From NCBI RefSeq assembly GCF_003597395.2, contig NC_133770.1:19614505-19678504 (forward strand): 64,000 nt of DNA. The letters run 5' to 3'. Position numbers and translations under genes: made by a program. Below the pieces are notes generated by a model. The model saw only the letters and a list, made by a program, of their open reading frames with translations. It was not told the origin of the DNA and did no database searches. The DNA comes from Chelonoidis abingdonii (taxonomy: Eukaryota; Chordata; Testudines; Testudinidae). Below, one piece after another: positions 1 to 9,904 of the stretch (positions within the stretch are counted from its first letter, which is position 1; every line of letters begins with the position of its first letter).

Positions 1-90
1 CCAAAACGTCTGTTAGTCTATAAGGTGCCACAGGACTCTCTGCTGCTTTTACAGATCCAGACTAACACGGCTACCCCTCTGATACTTGAC
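1..90 (-). repeat. Fragment of a widespread sauropsid interspersed repeat
   Basis: The stretch carries the motif AAGGTGCCACAGGACTC followed by CAGACTAACACGGCTACCCC. The same motif pair recurs at 33,850-33,915 in this window. I know this sequence as a high-copy repeat in turtles, crocodilians and birds, but cannot assign its class from sequence alone. The element is cut by the start of the window. The strand is arbitrary. Confidence 0.7.
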
Positions 91-430
91 ATCAACTTCA
101 GTGCGTTTTTCCCTCTTTAGCTGCTTTGCATGGAGTCTGTCAGATTTCTGGAATGATTTCTTCCTCAAGTCTGGTGGGGAGTTATCAACCTTAACAGAAG
201 AAGAGGAGCTGAAGGTAGAGTTCTGAGGACTGGTTGGTTGTCCATCTGACTGCCTTTCCTCTCGAGAAGGCTTAGCAAATGTGGAGTTACTGGCTGCCTT
301 CACAGTCTTCAATAGGCGATGTGGATTAGAGGACACAGGCATACTTGTTCTGTGTTGCTGCCTCCATTGCTACTGCTTTGGGGCCTGCTTGAGTGTCTTC
401 TTGTTGTGTTTCTGGGAAACACATATAGTT
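91..430 (-). pseudogene. Unrecognised protein-like frame, possible processed pseudogene
   Basis: On the minus strand an 83-residue frame starts at position 342 and runs into the repeat at 90. Its composition looks like a real protein: Ser-rich and Lys/Arg-rich, with a poly-Ser run, a segment [20 protein letters not shown], and no low-complexity DNA to explain it. The same frame continues upstream to about 430 with protein-like residues (SQKHNKKTLKQAPKQ), interrupted by one TAG stop just upstream of the ATG. No splice sites were identified at its ends. I do not recognise the parent gene. A broken retrocopy of a nuclear, basic protein or an exon of an unrelated minus-strand gene are both possible; a chance frame cannot be excluded. 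Confidence 0.3.
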
Positions 431-1446
431 GTACTCCAGGCTGTAAACACTGTGACGTGATGACATCAGAACAAATGGTTACCACTAGTTGCTCCTTCCT
501 TTTGAGGGAAACCTACTATAAAAACGATTGTCCTAACTGGTTAGCAGTGTGCTAAAAGAAAAGGTCATCTCTTCAGAGCCAGGAACTATAAGGTTTAGAA
601 AGACTGCTGACAAGGTTTGGAGAGCCTGAATTCTAAACTGCAAGAGGTCCTGGTGAGAAACTGCTGTGTGCCAGCTGTGTAACTTCTAGAGAAGCAGCAG
701 CAGCAGCAGAATCAGGTCCATGGTTACCAAAAGCTTTCACTGGCTGTTGAAAAACCAGAGGTGATGGTGTTACCAGGGGGGCTGGGATTTACTTAGATTA
801 CCCCAGCATATTCTGCCCTCCTTTGTCCGTTTTTCTGTGCTAGCAGAATGGGGTGTTTCAGGCCTGCAGAGTAACTTCAGGTTCTCCAGGAGCTTGGCTT
901 AAAGGCAAGAAGTTAGGTCCACAGCAGCTTAACCCTCCTTTTGTCCTCCCTCTTAAAGGAAATCTTTTGAATGGAGTGCAGACCGAAATCATGAAGTCAT
1001 CAGTATATATGAGTTTAAGACAAGAGAGTTCGGAGTCTTAACCCATTCCTTACCCTTCCATAGGTACAAGATGAGAGTATTTTAAGCTGACTGACATTTC
1101 CCTGATACTGTTTGAAGCATTATTATCCAGGAGTAAAATGCAGGGTGGCACTTTACACTGTACAGTATATTTACAGAGCACTTTCCATTTCTTTCTTACA
1201 CAACACCACATTGTTTGTCCTTCTTACAACATACAATATACCTCCATGCCTACTTCCAAAACTGTCTTTCCTATTTTCACACAAAGCAAACAACTTTCCT
1301 TTTCCATTCTCTATCACTACTCTCTGCTCTTCACTCAAGCCTTCTGCAACATGCTTAAAACCTTCAGCTCTTATTCACACAGTTCTCTTTTTAGTAGTCT
1401 AGGACATACACAAGCAATTTGACTTGCTGCATTGCTTTAGAATTTA
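431..1446. other. Intronic or intergenic sequence, no gene recognised
   Basis: A short CAG-type run lies at 691-709. Two overlapping plus-strand frames at about 1,112-1,422 sit in pyrimidine-rich DNA and have no recognisable domain. The right edge at 1,446 is where the endogenous retrovirus is cut off. Confidence 0.5.
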
Positions 1447-2631
1447 CTACAAAATCCATCTGTGAATTTGTCCACCTGCACTTTTACTTGGGGCTCCAGA
1501 GGTGGAATAGTCTGCTTCCCAATCCTCCACTTTCATCATAGAGATAGGCCTCCCGTTGAGACACTCGTTTTTCCAGTGTCCCTCCTTTTGGCATAAGGCA
1601 CACTGATTCCGGCCTAAATGCCTTTCTCGCGGGCCAGGACCTTTTTGCCCATGGTTTTCCATTCCCCGGCCTCGGCCGCAGCCCTGCGGTAGGTTCCCTC
1701 TGCCCGCTTGCACTGTAGCAAACATTATTTCTGCCTGGATCTTTTTCTTTTCTTCCTTCCTGAGGGCATAGGTATAATCCCAGTGGTCCTTAGGGTTCCA
1801 CTGGGGATCTGCTAAGGAGACCGCTCCTACAAGGTCTGGAACATTAGCTGGGTTCCCTTCATAACTTCGCTGTGCCTCTTCCCTTGCCTTGGGAATAACT
1901 TGATTCCGCTCAATCTCAGAGATTAAAGTTTTTAAGAGGACCTGACAATTGTGTGTCAGGTGTTTCAGATTTGCTAGGCATTCTAAGCTTACAGGATCAG
2001 ACTGTATTTGGGTGGACACTTGTCTGTTGGTAGTTTGCTGCGCTTCAATTTCTGACCTAGCAATTGCGGCTCCAGTAACAAGGGGAGATAGGCCCGTATC
2101 TAAGATGGCTGACCCGCTCTGACTATTCAAGATGGCCACCCTATCCTGACTATGCAACCCCTCACAAGATGGCTGACTATGTGTTACCTCACTAGGTGGT
2201 GGAGCTGTGGCTGAACAAGATGGCTGCATGGTAGTGGCTGAAGGGGACACTGGTTCTGGCATTACAGTTCTTAGGGGATTTTCAGTCACTACAGAAACAC
2301 TGACTGGTGCTCCAGTCACAACCAAATTACAAGCAGACAACAAATCCGACCTACTTCTTAATGACATAAACAACAATACATACATATACTCTTCCCATTT
2401 ACCAGCACGCTGACAAAACAACAGCAATTGGAGGATCGTGTTGTAATTAAGGGATCCTCCGGGTGGCCACCTCTCCTGTTCCTCTAGTTGATACTGAGGC
2501 CAGTCAACTGTACAAAGCTGCTTCAACTGATCTTTTGTGGTCACATTTGACTTAAAGATCTTCCACCACCTAAGAATGCATTCTAGCAGCGTACACTGTT
2601 CCTGCCACCCCATACCATGCCCTTGACCCAT
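1447..2631 (-). CDS. gag: Endogenous retroviral Gag, internally shortened
   Basis: The open frame is 394 residues. It begins Met-Gly-Gln, so Gly2 could accept a myristoyl group as in many retroviral matrix proteins. Residues 1-100 are Trp-rich and matrix-like. Residues about 105-205 are Pro/Ser/Thr-rich with repeated SQ and SCS motifs, like a p12-type spacer. Residues about 215-290 resemble only part of a gammaretroviral capsid. A basic coiled segment (RKEEKKKIQ) and a Gly/Arg-rich linker follow, then one CCHC knuckle (CALCQKEGHWKNEC). The C-terminal capsid domain with the major homology region is not visible, so the capsid appears deleted in frame. The start was chosen because MGQ is the canonical gag start and it lies 3' of the leader splice donor. 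The frame closes where protease homology should begin. Confidence 0.72.
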   Translation of the reverse strand: MGQGHGMGWQEQCTLLECILRWWKIFKSNVTTKDQLKQLCTVDWPQYQLEEQERWPPGGSLNYNTILQLLLFCQRAGKWEEYMYVLLFMSLRSRSDLLSACNLVVTGAPVSVSVVTENPLRTVMPEPVSPSATTMQPSCSATAPPPSEVTHSQPSCEGLHSQDRVAILNSQSGSAILDTGLSPLVTGAAIARSEIEAQQTTNRQVSTQIQSDPVSLECLANLKHLTHNCQVLLKTLISEIERNQVIPKAREEAQRSYEGNPANVPDLVGAVSLADPQWNPKDHWDYTYALRKEEKKKIQAEIMFATVQAGRGNLPQGCGRGRGMENHGQKGPGPRERHLGRNQCALCQKEGHWKNECLNGRPISMMKVEDWEADYSTSGAPSKSAGGQIHRWIL

Positions 2632-2755
2632 TATATGCCTCTAACCCAGGGAATCTAATGGGAATTACAACGACTGGGAGTCCCCAGCCTCGGGCAACCA
2701 CTCCAGATAGCCTAGGACACCAGAAGGTAAATAAGCCAGGAATAAACCAGACTGG

Positions 2756-2762
2756 TCTTACC
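2756..2762 (-). promoter_or_regulatory. Retroviral major splice donor
   Basis: On the minus strand the sequence reads AAG then GTAAGA, an excellent donor match, placed between the primer-binding site and gag. In this retrovirus family the major donor in the leader makes spliced env mRNA. No acceptor or env remains in this copy. Confidence 0.55.
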
Positions 2763-3036
2763 TTGTCCAAGAGAGGGGGACTGGCTCTATCTCGCTGTAT
2801 ACCCCGAAATCTGGAGGGACCGGTTCTCTACTGACGTCTGCCTTCCATAGGGGAACCGATCTACGCTAACTCCCTCTTATTTCTCCACTGTACGATCGCG
2901 TTGCACCATTGTGTCCTCCGAGGTCGGCCTGACGCGGCTCTGCCGAGGCCCCCGGTAAACTCACCGTTGCCGGATGGGTGTCGGCCACGACCGCCGGCCA
3001 CTGGAGGAGTCCGGGCAAGGCACAATTTTGCCTTGA

Positions 3037-3054
3037 GCCCCACGTTGGGCGCCA
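3037..3054 (-). promoter_or_regulatory. Primer-binding site, tRNA-Lys type
   Basis: The minus strand reads TGGCGCCCAACGTGGGGC, complementary to the 3' end of a tRNA-Lys (the Lys1,2 isoacceptor type). It lies five bases inside the LTR end. This fixes the orientation of the retrovirus and the LTR boundary. Confidence 0.8.
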
Positions 3055-3059
3055 AAAAC

Positions 3060-3393
3060 TGTTGCCGGCACAGAGTGCCCGAGGGTGGCAACGGTTGGGT
3101 CCATTGCCCAGTGTGCTTCGCAACCAATTAAACGCACCAGGGTGGAGAAGTAAACAAACTTTATTTGAGCTCAAATAAGACGCCTGGAGCCACACAGGAC
3201 TCAGATCAAGCGCGCCAAACAAACAGCTTACTTAACTATTTATACTGAAACCAAAACTGATACACATTATAGCATGATCTGTCACTCACCCAGTCCCCAC
3301 CCAAGGCTAAGTCTGCCTAGTAACATTTAAGTTTCCCGCCCAAAGGTTAAATCTGCCTGGCAACTGAGGGAGTAGGAGCAGCCCCTCCCAACA
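3060..3393 (-). repeat. 5' LTR of the endogenous retrovirus
   Basis: The 334-bp block has terminal TGTTG and CAACA. On the minus strand a TATAAATA box lies at 3,244-3,237 and an AATAAA signal at 3,165-3,160, about 70 bases apart. This gives the expected U3-R-U5 layout, with transcription starting near 3,210. The outer boundary at 3,393 was chosen from the inverted TGTTG/CAACA pair and is less certain than the inner one. Confidence 0.7.
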
Positions 3394-5376
3394 AGGGCAA
3401 CCTGAGGTCAAACATGGAGGAGTAAAACTCAAGAGGGAGGAGCTGGTGCACTATGGCTCTAAACAAGAGGACTTCATCGGCTCTCATGGCCTTCCATTCT
3501 CCCGAATTACCTGGGTTTATGCCAAGTGCGTCCCCAACATCTTCACTGGTGATCATTTAGGGCCTGATCCTGCATCACTGATGCCAATGGGACTTTTTTC
3601 CATTGACTTCAGTAACAGTGGAACTGGAGGTTTGCATTAGGATTGGTAACCCGTGTCCTGACTTGTGTAACTGCAGATATTCATTTATATGTAAGTGTCT
3701 AACCCCCATTATGAATGTTGCAAAGATATTTACATCAAGAACCTCCTGCAACAGCAAACTAATTACGTGTTGCATTAAAACAGTATTTCTTTTTGCCTCT
3801 TCTAAATATTTTATCTTCTAATTTAGTTGTATTTTTTGTCCTTGTATTCTGGGGTGAGTTAAGCTGAAGCTTTTATATATACTGTGCATTTTATATACTT
3901 CTAGCTTATTGCTATTTTTGCTCTTTTCCTTGCCAAGCAAAATAATTTTAGACTTTTAAACACAATATTGTTGTTGTTTTACAAAAATTCAAGTACATAG
4001 TCAGGCTTTGAGATGCACTAATGTAAACTCTCCAATCTACAGAAAACAAATCAGTAACATATCGTGGAATAGATGCTCAGAAAAAAAGGACAGGATAAAG
4101 AAGATGGAAAAAACCATTTTGTGCTCATTGTTCAGTATTCCAAAACTACTTACACTGCCCCAGTGTGTAATGGCCATCTGTTTCTCAGTGGACATAATGC
4201 CTTTTCATAGGGAAGCAATCCAGACTCCAAAACCAAAGAGCCTATTTTTTCTCTTTGAAGAAGGTTGGTAAGGTTCTGAGAGTTATACCCAGAGGAGAAC
4301 AGACTATTCGATTGTTTATTTCACTTGAGTCTTCCCAGTCTTCGTAAACTCCATGGGCTCAGTCATCAGCTATGCTGAGCTTATACTTGGTACAGATGAG
4401 AGCAGTGAAGGGATGGGAGAAGATGGATAGTTTTGTGCCTCATTTCTGCTCCCCCAATCCTGGCCTGGTGGGAGGCCGAAAGCCCTTGGAGTGACTCAGA
4501 TCTTCTCTAAGCTATGTCAGCTGTAGGCCCTCCATTAAGTGTTTTCTCCCCCATGGGGGGTGGAGGTGGGGAAGGAATGTTTTTAATTCTACCTGCTCAT
4601 CAAGTCACTCTCCCAAAGGTGCATGCAAAAAAATTAGACAAAATAACTGCGTATTTGGCAGCCCTGAATGTGATGATTTGGTGCCTAGGACGGACAGCCT
4701 CATTGCCTACCCCTAAGCCCAGCCCTGATGAGCTGGGGCCTACTGTTATGCAGGCCAGGGATCTGTCAGATTGCCCTCCCCTCCTGCCCACCTCCTTCCT
4801 TTTCTTCTCTTACACGGGTTGGAAGGGACAGGTGACGTGAAGCCAGTGCACTGGCCTTGCACCAGCTGAGGAGTCCTCTGTGTTGAGAGGAGGACTGTCT
4901 TCTCTTTTAAGACAGCTTTCCAGCTGCTTCAGGAGTAGAGTGGAGTGGAGGATCTGGGTCCAGTGGTTTAGCTTTTTTGTGGCTATTTTTTAAAAATCCC
5001 TTTCTTCACTTTCCTCCCAGGGGAGCTTTCAGTCACTAACATCAGCTACAATGCTGTCAGCTCTTACTCTGTCTTGTGTGCCTAATTATATTAGAGAGAG
5101 AGAGAGAGAACAGAAACAAACTAAATGATCTGCATTTTTTGTAACAATCCTCTCCCAGGAGCAATTTCCCTTTGCCCAAGTTTTCTTTTGTCTTTTCCTG
5201 TTATGTTACCTGTCTGTTTTAAATTAAAAACTCCTTAGGTCATGATCTATGGTATCAATTTATAGGAGCTTCTTACTCATCTGCAAAGTGCCATGTGCAC
5301 CAGAGAAGCTATCTAGATAACAAAAAACACCATAGCTGAGAAAATCTACTTGAGGTGCAAAGCCAAAGTGCAGTCA
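3394..5376. other. No gene recognised; AT-rich intronic-type DNA
   Basis: A relic with the palindromic core CCATTGACTTCAGT lies at about 3,560-3,620. A (GA)n run lies at 5,093-5,110. Frames at 4,008-4,271 and 4,514-4,840 have no recognised domain and are probably chance. Confidence 0.5.
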
Positions 5377-5501
5377 TAGGGTGACCAGATGTCCTGATTT
5401 TATAAGGACAGTCCCGATTTTTGGGTCTTTTTCTTATATAAGCTCCTGTTCCCCCCCTCCCCCTTGTTCTCATTTTTCACATTTGCTGTCTGGTCACCCT
5501 A
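5377..5501. mobile_element. Short inverted-repeat DNA transposon (MITE), copy 1
   Basis: The ends are inverted: GGGTGACCAGA at 5,379 and TCTGGTCACCC ending at 5,499, flanked by TA on both sides. A second copy at 53,450-53,563 shares the whole interior (CAGTCC..GATTTT, CTTATATA). The copy has no coding capacity. A TA duplication would suggest Tc1/mariner mobilisation; see the findings for a competing 8-bp duplication. Confidence 0.8.
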
Positions 5502-6247
5502 AGTGCAGATGTATTTCACTTCTTACCCATTGAAAAATATGTTTCACAACCACTCTTCCTCCACTGTTTGAAAATGAAAAATCCACTAATGCATAAAAAT
5601 ATCTGTGTGTGCTACCAGACTGGTGTAAAAATCAGCCACAAGTCCAATACCCAGGGGAGTCAACCGAAGGACTCTCGTTAACATCAGTGGATGCTGTAAT
5701 AAGTCTCAACTGAGAAGATATTACTTAAATAGAGGTGACTTACTGGGCCTGATTTTTTTTCGTCCTGCATCCTGTGTGATCATTTCTGCCTGGGCAAAGT
5801 AAATGCAAAGCAGTGCTAAATCAAAATGTTAGTGCGTAATGTTCACTTTCCACAGGTGTAGGGCAATAGAGAATCAATCTCTTTCGTCACTCACCCTGTA
5901 GGCTTCACCCTTTCTCAAGTGTCACGCCACCATCCTTCAGCTAGTAACACTACGTTGCTAGCTGGGTTTATATTGATCATCTGTATTTCTGTCAAACTAT
6001 GGAGATATGATTTTCTAGAGATGTGGGGAGGTTGATGGTAGATGACTCTAGAAGTATCGTGGGATAATCTGTTCATTTGTGGCATCTTTGCCTTGTTATG
6101 TTTATGCTTTTCTTTCAGGGGTTCTTCTTCCCTTCGTCCCACAGATATTGGTACGCATGACCCATCACTCTCTACCTTCTTTCTCTCTAGATTCAAGTGC
6201 TAATCTGTCTGGCACAGAAGCCCCTATAAATTGATCTGATTCGACTC

Positions 6248-6289
<42 letters not shown>

Positions 6290-6688
6290 AGCTTTAAGAT
6301 TTTACTGTGAAATTCAGCCTTGTGCAGAGATCTCACAAAGCCCTCATGAGAATCATCAGCACGGGTAAACTTCCCCTTGGTGAATTCAGCGATCCTGAAA
6401 GATGTGAGACTGACCAGCCTAAAGCCCTCTGTTTATCCACAGGACAGGTGTAATATGAGCAGCAGCGGGCTAGGCTTCACTGCCAACTTGTTTCAGTACT
6501 GGCCTAGGGAACCACCTTTAGGAGCAAGAGTGTCACCAAGGCTCAAATTCACATTTAGGCACTGGACTAGAAGTGCCCAAGGAATGCGGTGGAAATTGGC
6601 CACTTTTATCTAGTTACTTAAATAGAGATTTAGGTGACTACATTCACATGCACACAGGTTTGAAATGTTTGCCCTAAGGTATTACTGA
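5502..6688. other. No gene recognised
   Basis: The stretch is AT-rich and holds one microsatellite at 6,248-6,286. A 93-residue minus-strand frame at 5,915-6,196 has no recognised domain. Confidence 0.5.
6248..6286. repeat. (TC)n microsatellite
   Basis: About 19 uninterrupted TC units, long enough to be polymorphic. Confidence 0.95.
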
Positions 6689-7889
6689 GGGTACGTCTAC
6701 AGTGCACGATTATTTCGAATTAGCTTAAACCGATATTACAAAACAGATCTAATAAAATTGCTTTAGCGCGTCCACAGTGGGATCACGAAATCGATTGTTT
6801 GCGTCCATGGTCCAAAGCTACCATCGATTTCAGGAGCGGTGCACTGTGGGTAGCTGTTCCTCAGCTATCCCATAGTTCCCACTTCCGGGTTGAGAGCACA
6901 GTGCCTGATGGGGCAGAAAACATTGCCCCGGGTGGTGCTGGGTACAGCCTCACCCCTCCCTTTGTGAAGGCAGCAGACAACCCTTTGGCGCCTTTTTCCC
7001 GGAGTGCATTGAGCAAACGCCATAGCACAGCAATCATGGACCCTGAGATCACAAACGGTATCCTGACCATGGTCAACACCTCGCGTACTCTCTGCCAGCA
7101 GCATTCAGTACACAGAGGGTGACATTTACAGTACTCAAGGAATTATTTATTTTACTTCTCTTTCACGTGCTGGGGGGGGGAAGAGACTGACGAGCTGTTC
7201 CGTGAACCACGCAAGACACCGTGTATTAAGCTACAGACATTGGGCGCTCAGCCAAGAATGCAAATAGTTTTCAGAGACTGCTGTGGAGACTGGTAGCTGT
7301 AGTCCTCATTACCCCCTCCCTCCCTCCATGAGCATCCGTTTGAGTCTCTGGCTTCCCGTTACAGTTGTCACGCACCGCTGTGTATCCTGGAGTTTATTTT
7401 TCAAACGCTTTGGCATTTCCTGTTCTTTAACGGAGCTCTGATAAAACAGATTTGTCTCACCATACAGCGATCAGATCTAGTATCTCCCGTAAGGTTCAAT
7501 GCAGGAGCTACTTTTGCATTTGAACTGCATCGCCACCCGTGCTGATCAGAGCTGGACACGTGAAAGCAGGAAATGTCATTCTAAAGGTCTCGGGGCTTTT
7601 CCTGTTTACCGGCACTCCGCATCCGAGTTCTGATTGCGGACCAGAGCGGTCAGTGGTGCACTGTGGGATACCTCTAGGAGGCCAATAATGTCGATTTCCG
7701 TCCACACGAACCCTAATCCGAGTTATCACTTTCGAATTTAGCACTACTCCTCTCATCTGGGAGGAGTTCCGAAATCGATTTAAGGAGCCGTTTAACTCGA
7801 TATTAATGACGACGTCGTGTGAACGGGTACAGCGTTAAATCGGTATATCGGCCATTAAACCGATTTAAAGTCGCAGTGTAGACCTGGCC
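6689..7889. mobile_element. 1.2-kb non-autonomous DNA transposon
   Basis: The ends are inverted and imperfect: GGGTACGTCTACAGTGC at 6,689 and GCAGTGTAGACCTGGCC ending at about 7,888. Subterminal sequence is also inverted, with CGATTT/AAATCG blocks repeated on both sides (AAACCGATATT on the left; GGTATATCGGCC and TTAAACCGATTTAA on the right). The interior is CpG-rich compared with its flanks and has no transposase frame; short frames at 6,799-7,122 and 7,508-7,756 look like chance. No target duplication could be fixed, so the superfamily (hAT or Harbinger) is open. Confidence 0.7.
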
Positions 7890-9536
7890 TGTGAATATGT
7901 ATGGCTAGTGCTCTTCTGGCTAAGACACAAGCAATAGGGCTTTCATAATTAGTGTGCTTAGAAATAGTACGTGCCAAATGTGCCTCAACAAGTTGAAAGC
8001 ACTTTTCACAAGAGTTGTTCAACTCTCATTTTGAAATCAGATGAATTTCTGACATGCTGCTATTTTCACATTTCTTCTGTGAGAATTCATAACTGTCTAT
8101 CCAAACAGATATTCCTGATATAGTCACATATCAGATGCTGGGGGAGCAATTCTGTGGAGCTCTGTGGCCAGGAATTATAATCCAAATGTTTTCTCTTCCT
8201 CTGATTATACTACGTGTTCTAGACTGAACATAGGTGATTTATGCTGGTGCTCCCAGCCCTGTCTGTTCTTTGCCATTTCCAATGTCTTTTTTAAATTGCA
8301 TGAAAGATGTGGAAGGGGATTATGTCTGCCCCTAGCAGCTAAACACTTTTTTTTGCTCTGGAGTTTATTACAAATCCACAGAATGGTCAAAACTCATCCC
8401 TCTTGCATTTCCACAGAAGTCAGTGGATCTTTCCAAATGTAAACTCTTTGGGGAAGGGACGGTTTTAATTTTTGTGCCCTGTACAGCACTGAGCAAGAAG
8501 TCAGCGGTAAACAAATAAATGACGATGATGGAAGCTGTAGTGATTCCAAGAAGAAATCTCAAATTCACTGAAATTCTCATGCTAGGAAAAAGAGCAACAT
8601 ACATCAATCAGTGGCAGGTTAAGGTTTTGTAGAAGCCTTCAAGCAATGAACATTAATGCAGGTGAACAGCTCCCTGTAATTGATGGTGCTGTATAGAAAG
8701 TGCATTGTGGATAAGAGTAAAACGGGAGTTCATATATATATTGAAGAGTTGAATCACAAAAGCTACTGCACAGGAGTAGGACAATGCCTGTTCAATTTCT
8801 CCATACGGCTAGCAGTGAATTAGTGCATCACTAGTACGTGTCCCAGCTAGCTGGGTTTTTCAGTTGCAGAATGCTGGCTAAGTGACGGCACCTGGAACTA
8901 AACTGGACTGACTCCTCTAATTAGCTTTTTTTCGCTTGCCTGAATTCATGCCTGTCAGTCTAGCTTAGTTCCAGGCAGAAGTGTTGAGCAGATATCAAGT
9001 GAGGAAGACCTCTTTCACAGGAGTAAGTGAATCATCTGGTGTTGCTTCTAATCCAACAGAGCCTTTGATCTGCAGTGAGAATATAAATCCTGGAGGTATG
9101 TTTGTTTCCAGCATTATATCATAGATTCTGCATCATTAATTTTTCATGCTGTTGTTCTCTTATATTTTTCATTGCAATGACATCTGAATCAATACTGAGC
9201 TGCAGTCTGCTATATGTAATTAGTCTGGTTTGGTTTGCTTGTTAGGAACAAGGGGGAAAAGGTAGCCCTTTCATAACACCAAATCTACCCTGTTTAAATG
9301 AAACATTGTGGGGCAAATCCCAAGCCTAACAGCCAGTGATGTAGACAGACAGGGACCTGGGTAAATGCACAGGGGTGTAGAAAAAGAGTCTCTGCGTAGG
9401 CTTCTGTAGCCAAGTGATCGGAGCAGTGTACACAGTTCCTCACCCCATTCTTCTTTCATGGGGAAGACAGGAGGATAGGTGCAACCGTGGATCATCCAAT
9501 CTATCTCTTCCCCTGCCATGCTCTAAACTCATGGTT
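7890..9536. other. No gene recognised; one SINE tail
   Basis: Apart from the SINE tail at 8,437-8,530 the stretch is AT-rich and featureless. Short frames (8,164-8,442 and 9,271-9,519) carry no recognised motif. Confidence 0.5.
8437..8530 (+). repeat. 3' tail of a turtle tRNA-derived SINE
   Basis: The sequence TGTAAACTCTTTGGGG, then a CCCTGTACAGCACTGAGCA block and an AAATAAATGA tail, matches the 3' part of the SINE at 30,368-30,652. The tRNA-like head is missing. Confidence 0.7.
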
Positions 9537-9718
9537 CTTCTTCGAGTGCTTGCTCATATCCATTCCAGTTAGGTGTGCGCGTGCCACGTGCATGTTCGTC
9601 GGAAGATTTTTACCCTAGCAACATTCGGTGGGTTGGCTGGGTTGCCCTCTGGAGTGGCGCCACCATGGCGCTTGATATATACCCCTGCCGACCCAACCGC
9701 TCCTCAGTTCCTTCTTAC
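9537..9718 (+). repeat. Left inverted terminal repeat of the DIRS element
   Basis: It contains GCTCATATCCATTCCAGTTA, GGAAGATTTTTACCCTAGCA and GGAGTGGCGCCACCA, each found inverted at 18,423-18,636. A TATA-like ATATATACCCC lies at about 9,675. The extreme left end appears a few bases shorter than the right one. Confidence 0.88.
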
Positions 9719-9904
9719 CGCCCGTGTCGGTCGTTGGAACAGTGGAGCACGGCTTAGCTGTCCTCCACTTCCCTAGCTACTCGTACTTTCTTCGATATCT
9801 TCTTGTATATAGTTGGAATTATATAATTACAGTTAGTTTGATAGTTGTTTAGATAGTGTATATAGTTAAGTGGGGTTTGGGCATTAGCCCCTTCCCTGCA
9901 CCCG

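Larger units (their letters stand above)
1447..3393 (-). mobile_element. 5' half of an endogenous retrovirus (LTR, primer site, gag), class I-like
   Basis: Read on the minus strand, the order is LTR (3,393 to 3,060), a tRNA-Lys type primer-binding site (3,054 to 3,037), an untranslated leader with a strong splice donor at about 2,761, and gag (2,631 to 1,447). The sequence ends at what looks like the first residues of protease, so pro, pol, env and the 3' LTR are missing. The matrix-like N terminus and single CCHC knuckle point to a gamma/epsilon-type retrovirus. This is an old, incomplete genomic copy with no capacity to form a virus. Confidence 0.85.

Noticed and set aside
2861..3222. Frames of 76-118 codons over the retroviral leader and LTR
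   Set aside because: They overlap the primer-binding site, LTR and leader in both directions and have no protein features.
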